From NCBI GenBank assembly GCA_944548615.1, contig OX155964.1, positions 17,526,653 to 17,590,652 of the forward strand: 64,000 nucleotides of DNA. Reading direction: 5' to 3'. The position numbers were made by a program, and so were the translations under genes. This DNA is from Micropterix aruncella (taxonomy: Eukaryota > Arthropoda > Insecta > Lepidoptera > Micropterigidae). Of the stretch, positions 56,041 to 64,000 are shown in pieces. Every line of letters starts with the position of its first letter. The stretch's first letter is position 1. The notes below the pieces were generated by a model. The model saw only the letters and a program-made list of their open reading frames with translations, was not told where the DNA came from and made no database searches.

Positions 56041-57030
56041 TAAATCAAATATAATATTGTTTCACAAAATCTTATACCAATCTTTTTTCAAATATAAAAC
56101 CATTCCGTATTTTTAAAAAAAAATGGGAATCTGTCAAAACCATAATGTTGTAAATCAATTCTTTTTAGTAATGGTTAAAACCATTCTCATCTTCTTTTGT
56201 AGACATGAATCGATCATATCTTCATATCTATCAAACCAATTTTTTTTCTTTTACATCTGAACAATATGTTGAGTAAAACTAAAAATAAATTTAAAATATT
56301 GTACCTGATCATAACATTGTGAGCAGCTAGTACACCAGAACAGCCGTACCGCATTCAAGCCACAGGCAACTTGTTGCTTTTCTTTTGTATGTTCAAACAA
56401 GTTGTGTGTTTCTGAAAACGGTTGATAAAAAATATTTAGATTAGTAACGGACAAGGTGGGCATCGAGGATATCATTATTTTCTTCAGTGTCGAAGGCAAG
56501 GATCTGTAGGCACATTCGAAGTGCGTTCAGTATAAATGAATGATGATTTATGTAGGTGATGTAAGAATGAAGTGTGAATGCGATGGAGTGAAAGAATATT
56601 ACCTATTGTTCGACGATCTTGCATTCGGAGAAGGGGACCGGCTGTGGTATCTCTATATCGAATACCCAGTTGAATACCTGTGGACTATATCGTCGAAACA
56701 GGAAGGTTCGTTTTTCTGGGCGCTAGACCGGCAACAAGCGTCCAAATCGCTAATAATAAAAAAATAAAAAATACCGTCAAAAACAAAATTTCAACTTGTT
56801 AGAGTCAGCGCACGGCATTCTAAGTATTAATATGCGAGACAATGCGCATGTAACAAACAAAACATGTTTCAAACCACTAGTTTACACTATGACTGTCCTG
56901 GAGGACAAATAAAAGCTCCGAATACACACCACGAGGCTTTTCGGTAAGCCGCATTTTTGACCACCATTTTAGTAAACAAAACACTGGTACTCACACAATA
57001 TACGAAAATTCCGGGTTCCCGTTAATTTTC
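56041..57030 (+). other. Interior of the LTR element without recognisable pol sequence
   Basis: AT-rich at first, then a GC-richer stretch (56520-57030) with a 75-codon plus-strand frame (56540-56767) and an 82-codon minus-strand frame (56251-56499), neither resembling a known domain. It may be element 3' UTR, an env-like remnant or captured DNA. Confidence 0.4.
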
Positions 57031-57038
57031 GGTCCGAT

Positions 57039-57047
57039 GGGAGGGGG
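57039..57047 (+). promoter_or_regulatory. Polypurine tract
   Basis: GGGAGGGGG lies one base before the 3' LTR, the standard plus-strand primer position. Confidence 0.8.
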
Positions 57048-57048
57048 T

Positions 57049-58252
57049 TGTGACGCAGGCGCGTCTTTTCCATGTGTAATTCACAGATTTTCCCCATAAT
57101 TGGACATATTTGTAATTGAAAAGCGGCGTCCGCCTATACAACAACAAAACGTCGTTTGACAGCTCGCGTCGCGGCGACCAAAAACAATATTGTAGAGTCC
57201 GGCGGCAGGACTGCCAATCGGAGCAATACCATTTCGCATTGCTGCCAATCACAGCAGTAATAATTTTATTCGAAAAATATAAAATAAATAGTAGATTTTC
57301 CATTTTCGTTTATTTAATATAAAAATAAATTAATAATGATGAAAAAGTGGTTTTAGTAAATATAAACATGCAATAAATAAAATTTGTTCAACGCACTCAA
57401 TAATTCCTTGCGTAAAAATCCAATATCGCAAATTGTTAGTTTTCCGGGTTACAGCAGTACTCAAAATTAAATATAATAATTTTAGATTTAATTACTATAT
57501 TTTTTAAATGAAATAATTAATACCGGAAGTCTTATAATGATGTAGCAAACGGAAGAGAGCTCGCAGATTCTGACTTTCTCTAGGTCAAAGTCATTCATTT
57601 TCTTTCCATCGTTCGAGAAGCGAACATTTAAAATTAATAATTTATAGTGAGAGTCCCAGAAGTTCCTTCAAAATTTATTAATACATTCTGGAACCCTAAT
57701 TACTGGTGAGTAGAGTGCTTGCTTGTTTAAGTGTATGATTAATCCTCGTCCTGTGGGAAGTAGGGATGGGTAATTGTGGGAATGGGGTCGATGAACTGGC
57801 AGGGTAGTTGTCGGTTGTCCCGTTAATTTTCCCTGGTCTGATCTCCCGTGTTTTCCCCAGGGACTCTCTTTTGGATCGAGATCAAGCTCTCTTTCGAACA
57901 CGCAACACACCTTTTCGTAAGGGCAAGCGAAGACCACCGTACTCGGGACGAGGGGGGAGCGTTGTCCAGCATTCACTGAACGTCGTCGGCGAACGAAGAA
58001 GAGGCCCTCCCGACATTCCCGGTTCACCGCTCCATAGCTTCCGTGTCTTGATCGGATTGCAATTTTATCCTCCATTAACGGTTTTAGAATTTTCTTCAGT
58101 GTCATACCCGCTATTACTTAAGATCGCGAGCCGACCCGCTCTACCGACTCGTTAATCCCTGTAAATTCCGATTTTAATAAATCTACTTATTTTTGACAAA
58201 CTGCGTTTCTATTCTACAATTAAATTTAAAATTTAATGACGTAAGTGTCACA
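57049..58252 (+). repeat. 3' long terminal repeat
   Basis: A copy of the 5' LTR displaced by exactly 4248 bp. No difference was found on reading the two side by side. Confidence 0.93.
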
Positions 58253-58256
58253 ACGT

Positions 58257-58712
58257 TTTTCATAATTATGATGAAAATTAACTCGGACAGCTTGTAAATA
58301 TTATTTAATTTTAGCCCTACAATTCCCTACTTGTTTAAAAAAAAATCGTTCGGAATAATTTTAGAATATCAGAATTTAATTTTTATTGAAATATTTGTGG
58401 ATTATTTTTTGAGTAAAAGGAATTTTTGTATACAAAAACGGGCTTTAAGTAATTTCGATGACAGTATTACTAAAATAAATAAAAAAAATAATCAAAACGA
58501 CCTTGAAATTCTGTTTAATATGTCTGAAAATATTCAGAATGACTTTTTATATTTCCCAAAGAAGTGGAAATTTATAAAGACAAAATTAATTAACACTTAC
58601 AAGCAGTCCTTATTGATTATCACCACGGTTTTAAAAAACTTAGCTTAGGTAGTCATTCTCTCCATGACGACAAAAGTGTAATTTTCTAGAAAAAATGAGA
58701 ATTTTACTTTTG
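58257..58712 (+). mobile_element. Right part of the older inverted-repeat element split by the LTR retrotransposon
   Basis: The right arm (58640-58712: GTAGTCATTCTCTCCATGAC, ACAAAAGTGTAATTTTCTAG) is the inverted counterpart of 52727-52796. Between the LTR element and this arm lies an open frame of 105 codons (58331-58648, Lys/Asn/Ile-rich) of no recognisable family. Without the LTR element the parent would be roughly 530 bp. Confidence 0.55.
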
Positions 58713-58880
58713 TACGAGGTAAGTTCTATTATTTTGATTATGTTGGCTGAAATAATATTTGTTAAATGTAGGTGCAAAATGCTATAATTCAATAATTTTA
58801 GGCACTTAAAAATGAACGTTGTTAAGGAGAATAACTTTCTTGAAATGTGGTAACTATTAAAAAATACACGATATCCTACT

Positions 58881-59075
58881 ACTATTATAAACGCGAAAGT
58901 TTGTAAGAATGTATGTATGGATGTTTGTTACTCTTTCACGCAAAAATTACTTAATGGATTTTGATGAAACTTTACAATAATATAGCTTACACATTAGAAT
59001 AGCACATAGGCTATAATTTATAAAGATATCACAATTTTCCATCACCACGCGGGTGAAACCGCGGGGCGCAGCTAG
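58881..59075 (-). mobile_element. Arthropod interspersed repeat ending in CAGCTAGT
   Basis: CTACTATTATAAACGCGAAA, TGGATTTTGATGAAACTTT and CGGGTGAAACCGCGGGGCGC followed by AGCTAGT are the usual landmarks of this insect repeat class. It is opposite in orientation to the copy at 51764-52530. Confidence 0.6.
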
Positions 59076-59109
59076 TCTTCAATAATTTGACCACCATATT
59101 TGAAATATT

Positions 59110-59340
59110 TGAAATATTATAAAATATTATGAATATGAAATATTATGAATAAGAATATTATGAATATGAATATTATGAATATGAATATTATGAATATGAA
59201 CATTATGAATATGAATATGAATATTATGAATATGAATAATTTGAATATGAATATTATGAATATGAATATTACGAAATAAAATACTATTATTATGAAATAT
59301 TTGATATATTGAAATATTTGAAATATGTCAAATATTTGAA
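59110..59340. repeat. Tandem AT-rich repeat of GAATATTATGAATAT type
   Basis: Irregular 12-18-bp units built from GAATATGAATATTAT. The Phe/Ile-rich minus-strand frame across it is an artefact. Confidence 0.9.
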
Positions 59341-60957
59341 AATACATTAGTTTTCCCTAAAATTAATCAGTACTTTTAAGTCAAAATTTAAGAACACTTA
59401 CAATTTATTATATTTAGAGTGTTTTTCATCTCTTTGCCTGCGATACTAAAGAAAAAAAAATAATCTTACATCTCTATAGCTAATAAAATGATGCCCCACA
59501 ATATAAACCTTTTTGTGATTTTTTACCGAATTTCATCCGTAAATTTCTCGCTGCGTAGAAAATACTGCGGTATAAACGAAAATTAATTCAAAGCTGCTAA
59601 TGTCATCCCCACGGCAAGTCGATTTAGCATGTTTCTGTGTATAAATACCTGCTTTAAAAAACTGCTTGTAATTAAAAAAAAAAACAATAAAAATTTCCTT
59701 GGATCAAGTTTGCTAAACGAGTGCATATCAAAGAAATTTAAAACTAAGCTGAAGTACATTTTAAAATTATACATCATTTACAAGAACAAAATAAACATAA
59801 AATTGCGATAACTGTTGCTTCGTTGGTGGTTAGTCTCTAATCTCTAATATTGTAAACAATATAAAATCACGGCACAGCAATATTTTCGTCGAAGATTAGA
59901 TGTTTTAAAATACTTCACAAAAATCTACCAAAAGATTGCAAATCGGGTCTCTTTGGTTTTTCATCAAAGTATATATGTAGAGCCCTTTTTTAAAATAACA
60001 TACAAATGGACCAGTGTACCTCATTTATTTTGTCAATACTTTTTAAGGGACCTCTTAAATTCAAAATTTTAAAATGGTGGAATATTACTGCTGCTGTTTC
60101 TGTCATTTGAAATATTTAAGTAAAGCAGACTATCTAAGTCTATTGCAAACACTAACCCCCAGTTTTAGTCATATTTATATTTTTCTCTCATAAAACAGGG
60201 TTTATTGGAATAGTTTCAAATTTAATTTAGGAGCACAATAAAATATTAATTGAAGCTATTTAGAAACCTGGAAGTACGTTGAATTGATTACGTGGCAAGG
60301 TTCTGCTCGTGCCGATTGAGGTGCGTCTTTCTAAATATTTATTTTTGTAGATCATGACAAATTAGGCAATTATTGCATAATAAAATCTGCTACTGTCACG
60401 GTGCGTCATTATAGAAGGATATATTAGCAATGAATGTTACTCTTCCCTATTAAAAATATTTCGTAATCCAAATAGATGCTACTCGGTCAGAGTGTTGATT
60501 TCAAGATAAGGCTTGACTTGACGTAATTTTAATGGTGGTGCTGTTTAACTCATGCATAAAAATCTTATTTCATATTCTATGGGTTTATCGTGGCGTAGTT
60601 ATAGATCAATCTTCTTATCGCTAGAGAAGCTAAATGAGACACATTTTTTATATTAAAATAGTTGTCTATATCGTAATCGCTATGTTAATTTCACCCGAAG
60701 ACTTTCAAATGTTTCCACCATAGTTATACAACTGTTGGCTTAGATGATGAAGAGTAGTGGATTCAATATCGAGACTTGTGGAACTCCCATGCAAACCAGC
60801 CCATATATAGTATTACGCTTGAAATATCTTACCATCAATAACGGTAAGAATTAGATTGTAAGATGAACCACTATAGTATTATAAGAAAACAGCATTCGGT
60901 AAACCAAATAACATATACAAAGGCCGCTTATATATTATCAGAAGAAATTAGGAAAAC
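59341..60957. other. AT-rich, no gene recognised
   Basis: Several open frames under 65 codons without family motifs. Confidence 0.4.
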
Positions 60958-61020
60958 TGACTTAACTACTCAGATTATTGATGAATAAATTGAACAACAA
61001 AAGCCTCAAGTTAAACCCCC
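60958..61020 (-). pseudogene. Tiny LINE reverse-transcriptase fragment
   Basis: The minus strand reads WGFNLRLLLFNLFINNLSS, recognisable as the GxxLGPLLFxLFINDL block. It decays downstream, and the SINE at 61046-61328 lies immediately upstream. Confidence 0.45.
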
Positions 61021-61045
61021 AGTTAGGGTGTTGTATAATGTAAAT

Positions 61046-61328
61046 GTTTGTTTTTTTGTTTATACTCTTTATTGTAAAAATATCACAATGGGCGGGTTTA
61101 TTGTCATATGATAATCTCTTACATCCAACCCTACTATGACGTGTTATATGTATGTGTGCGTGTAAGAAGTCTGTAAGTGTGTGTCTTCTTATTGCATTCG
61201 ATCGACAGAATTGAAAATACAAATCCGTTAATTTGATCCCAGCGGAAAATGGCGACCCAGCCGGGAATCGAACCCGGGACCTTAAAATGTAAGATCAGGC
61301 GACCTAACCACTATGACACCGGGCCGTG
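61046..61328 (-). mobile_element. tRNA-derived SINE, copy 2 (complete head)
   Basis: On the minus strand the head starts CCGGTGTCATAGTGGTTAGG, contains an A-box-like TAGTGGTTAGG (61303-61313) and a perfect B-box in GGGTTCGATTCCC (61263-61275), about 30 nt apart, followed by a GGCTGGGTCGCC stem partner. A ~190-nt unrelated body and an ATAAAGAGTATAAACAAAAA tail follow. The internal RNA polymerase III promoter would drive its RNA, and a partner LINE would mobilise it. The second copy at 46821-47088 shows it is a dispersed family and not a tRNA gene. Confidence 0.85.
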
Positions 61329-61354
61329 CAATGTATGTAAACTTACTATTATGT

Positions 61355-61402
61355 CTCGGTTGAACTAAGTTCCTATTTTAGTTCACGAAGAAACGCAATC
61401 GG
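61355..61402 (+). repeat. Solo end of the 24916-25410 inverted-repeat family
   Basis: TTTTAGTTCACGAAGAAACG followed by CAATCGGGCCATAATG aligns with the right end at 25375-25415. Confidence 0.65.
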
Positions 61403-61670
61403 GCCATAATGTATAATTCAACATAGATGTTAAAAATAAAACAATTAAAGAAAGTAATTAAATCTAAATAAAAAATAGGAAATAGCAATGTTTCATCAAA
61501 TCATTACCAAATTCCTCGTTTAGTTACGAAACTTCGTAATTGACTTCGATAAATTGTTGTTATTCATATATGGTAAAAGAAAACATAATGTATATATAAG
61601 AAATGTAATATAATATAATAAACCTAATGTATATAGAAGAAATGTATATATAATATATAAAAAAAGTATC

Positions 61671-61955
61671 ATGTATGCAAGAAAAAACATGAATACTACT
61701 GTTACTCTAAAAAAATCGGATATTCATTGGCATAACAATCGGAACAAACAAGACTTGTGTTCTTACAAAGTACGACTGAGTAAGGTTAGAAATAGTTTCC
61801 TGTACCAGTCCAACCTTTTTTATAATAAGATTCCTTTGTACGTCAGGGGTCTTGGAGACGTTAATTTTAAGAAAAAGGTCCAGGACATTCTTATCAAGAA
61901 CCCAATTTATTCTATTAGGGACTTTGACAATATTGAATTTCCTAATCTTTCATGA
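61671..61955 (+). pseudogene. LINE ORF2 C-terminus, family L-beta
   Basis: 94 open codons: YKVRLSKVRNSFLYQSNLFY, NKIPLYVRGLGDVNFKKKVQ, ILIKNPIYSIRDFDN. This is the tail of a non-LTR retrotransposon reverse-transcriptase protein. The AT-rich 3' region runs on without an obvious simple-repeat tail. Its relative lies at 51173-51361. Confidence 0.75.
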
Positions 61956-62985
61956 TTACTTTTATTATAATACAATATATGTAATTTTTTTTCTTGACTA
62001 TATATCCAATCATTTTGATAATCGGAGATGGATTATATTAATAAAATTTGTATTGACTATTTCTATTGAGACATTTCTATTTTTAATATTATAATTGTGG
62101 TATTTCTGATTTGACTATTTTATAACTGACTATTCGTTTTTATATTTTGACTGTTGGTATTTTTTTATCTATACCTACTTAGGTATTTAAGCACCTCAAA
62201 TATTTTTTTAAAGGAGCATATATTTTTATTGTAAATTTATAAAAAAAAAAAATTGCGTTTAAAAAAATAGTCAATCTGTATAAAAAATAATTATACCACA
62301 TAAGGTATAACATATTATCTTGTATAAAGAATTTGACTATGCCATAAATTGGTTTATTTTATAAAATAAAAAAATATCGACGAAGGAATATGGATGGTAC
62401 CAAAACATCGATTAGGCACAATCGACGTAAACAACATCGAACATAGATCTCTAACCATCGATGTTTTCGATATATCGGACATCGACGTCAATCCCTAATC
62501 CCTAGTAACCAAACCCAAACGTGTTGGACACTGTGACAACTTTTAACATCTCATCGACCGGATCTCTAACTTATTCATCCCCAGCACCATTGAATTAGCA
62601 TGCGACGTCGGCTAATATCTAGTTTAATCAATTCCTCCATTGCATACGACCGTACTAATTGCGAGATGGCGACACTGGTCTCACATTAACGTTGATTGAT
62701 GAGAGACATCCTGAGGAAACCGACGCACAGCGACGCGACTTTCTGGAGCAAACTTTGCATTCTCGTTGCATTAGGATACTAATTATTCAAATACGGGTGC
62801 GCAATTTACATATGCGACTCCACTTCTAGTTCCAACCGAGGGTATTCACCCTTTAGCCGTGGGATGTGAATGAATGCACATTCAAACGTGTCATTCAGGG
62901 AGGCGTGAGGACATTCATTAATAAGACCTATAATAAATTGGCTGTTTAATAACAGTCCGATAATTACGCTATTATAGTTTTAATT
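61956..62985. other. No gene; cluster of ATCGA motifs
   Basis: 62375-62485 is rich in ATCGA/TCGAT including CATCGATGTTTTCGATATATCG-like palindromes split as CATCGATG and CGATATATCG. The remainder is AT-rich. Confidence 0.35.
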
Positions 62986-62989
62986 TCCC

Positions 62990-63200
62990 GGCAGAGGAAA
63001 AACGTAACTGTAAACGCCTTTCTGTGTGTCTGTGTGTATTCCTCCAAGCTAGCGCCCAAACGCTTCATCCGATTGGGCTGAAATTGGGCGTGCAGGCATC
63101 GGTTTACCAGGGCTGCGGTAGTCATATTTCAATCTCGAAATATGGCACTTAGGGACTTGAAATGCGGTACACAGATGCCTTGTTGTACCGAAACTACATT
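62990..63200. repeat. Probable interspersed repeat fragment
   Basis: GCGCCCAAACGCTTCATCCG, ATTGGGCTGAAATTGGGCGT and TATTTCAATCTCGAAATATGG look like a short dispersed element of the type common in insects. There is no second copy in the window to confirm it. Confidence 0.35.
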
Positions 63201-63473
63201 GTGAAATTTAGGTTGGGAGATCTCATATACAAGCGACACAAATAATTTGTAAATTACGCTATATTTAAGAAAATTCTGCATCGTATCGAAATAATACATA
63301 CCATTTTAATACCGCTTGGAATACTACAAACATAGTATTTTCCGCGGAAAACAACATACAAAACACACGAAAAAACTACCAAAATACTACTAAAACTTTA
63401 TAAAAATCTTATAAATTCATTCGCGATTTTAATGTAACACATTCTTTATCGGGGAGTTGTATTGGCACTCAGG

Positions 63474-63490
63474 GAGGGGGGGGGGGGGGG
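63474..63490. repeat. Poly-G tract
   Basis: A G run interrupted once, inside a G/T-rich stretch running to 63550. Confidence 0.85.
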
Positions 63491-63549
63491 TGTTAAGTGT
63501 TAGTGCGTTTGGGTGGTGGGGGGTCGCAGGGTTTGACGCGGGGGCTTGT

Positions 63550-63777
63550 TTACTTGCCGGGAAAGTCTTGGGGTGACCCAAACGATTTTTTTGAAGACTG
63601 ATTTGATTGCTTAGTGGGGACACTACTTCGGTATTCAAATTGACTTGGTAAAATTATGTTATGTTTAATAGTAAAATTAGTCAACCTATTAAACAAAACC
63701 TTTTCTAAAATTTTAGAAAAAACCGAGAGTACGGAAATCAGCCGATGATTTGACACTTCATTTTTATATGGTTTTAT
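63550..63777 (-). pseudogene. LINE reverse-transcriptase fragment, N-terminal block
   Basis: The minus strand reads PYKNEVSNHRLISVLSVFSK followed by ILEKVLFNRL and ILPSQFEYRSS. This is the opening block of non-LTR reverse transcriptases (xNYRPISVLSxxSKIxExxxxxRL...L...QxGFRxxxS), with Pro replaced by Leu. It decays into the G-rich stretch at 63550. Confidence 0.82.
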
Positions 63778-64000
63778 AGATCACAAATAATTTTGGAATT
63801 CTTTAAATGTCTGGGAAATGATGCTCCTCTTACAACAAATTGAATACGTGAGACACTGGCATATGTATATGCTTTGATAATATGATAACAAATATTTTTT
63901 TTAACATAGCACTTATTATTTTAATATTATTTACATAAATATATCAATTTTCAATTTCTTTTCAATGATCAGATAAAACAAAACATGGCATTCTGTCTCT
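63778..64000. other. AT-rich, no recognisable feature
   Basis: Nothing identified before the window ends. Confidence 0.4.

Larger units (their letters stand above)
52801..58252 (+). mobile_element. Ty3/Gypsy-type LTR retrotransposon, 5452 bp, polymerase missing
   Basis: Two direct repeats of 1204 bp (52801-54004 and 57049-58252), starting TGTGAC and ending GTCACA, flank a 3044-bp interior. The 4-bp ACGT lies on both sides (52797-52800 and 58253-58256), as expected for Ty3/Gypsy integration. The interior has a tRNA-primer site, gag, the beginning of a protease and a polypurine tract. Reverse transcriptase, RNase H and integrase are absent, so the copy depended on proteins supplied in trans. 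The LTRs look identical by eye, indicating recent insertion. Confidence 0.92.

Noticed and set aside
59117..59347. Phe/Ile-rich membrane-like open frame
   Set aside because: It reads through a degenerate AT-rich tandem repeat.
61252..61326. tRNA gene
   Set aside because: The A- and B-boxes are there, but a related copy with the same body and tail at 46821-47088 shows this is a SINE head.

Overview
The window is AT-rich, repeat-laden nuclear DNA of an animal, most likely an insect and plausibly a moth or butterfly. Coding density is almost nil. The visible content is mobile-element debris: non-LTR retrotransposon 3' ends (L2/CR1-like, Jockey-like, RTE), a Ty3/Gypsy-type LTR element, a Penelope GIY-YIG remnant, pogo, hAT and piggyBac elements, tRNA-derived SINEs and microsatellites. 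I see no operons, CRISPR arrays, rRNA genes or bacterial features.

The one host coding feature I can support is a 129-nt, phase-0 internal exon on the minus strand at 4308-4436, with good splice sites on both sides. It encodes GDRFIPRR, the C-box of the Cdc20/Fizzy/Cortex activators of the anaphase-promoting complex. The rest of its peptide does not look like what I know of the highly conserved Fzy and Fzr proteins, so the fast-evolving paralogue cortex is the leading candidate. If so, most of the window to the right would be 5' intron or upstream DNA of that gene.

Layout. 0-4.2 kb: an L2-like LINE 3' end and a 2.1-kb pogo-like transposon with 24-bp inverted repeats and TA duplications. 4.3-4.4 kb: the host exon. 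4.8-30 kb: LINE fragments, copies of a ~704-bp GC-richer repeat family, minisatellites, hairpins, small inverted-repeat elements, an RTE end and an 871-bp hAT derivative. 30-42 kb: long (AT)n tracts around a perfect 66-bp-arm hairpin, two piggyBac-type elements with TTAA ends, a Penelope fragment and the longest LINE reverse-transcriptase ORF. 42-51 kb: further arrays of the 704-bp family (one interrupted by a LINE, one a single monomer between 14-bp direct repeats), SINEs and minisatellites. 51-59 kb: an arthropod interspersed repeat and a recent LTR retrotransposon (1204-bp LTRs, ACGT duplication, gag plus start of protease, no polymerase) nested in an older inverted-repeat element. 59-64 kb: more LINE and SINE fragments.

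The elements do not form a pathway. They record successive and nested insertion. The most unusual items are the 704-bp repeat family that occurs both as tandem arrays and as an apparently inserted single monomer, the pogo element with a palindromic copy of its terminal motif upstream of the transposase, and three CpG-rich plus-strand segments that each end in a strong splice-donor sequence.
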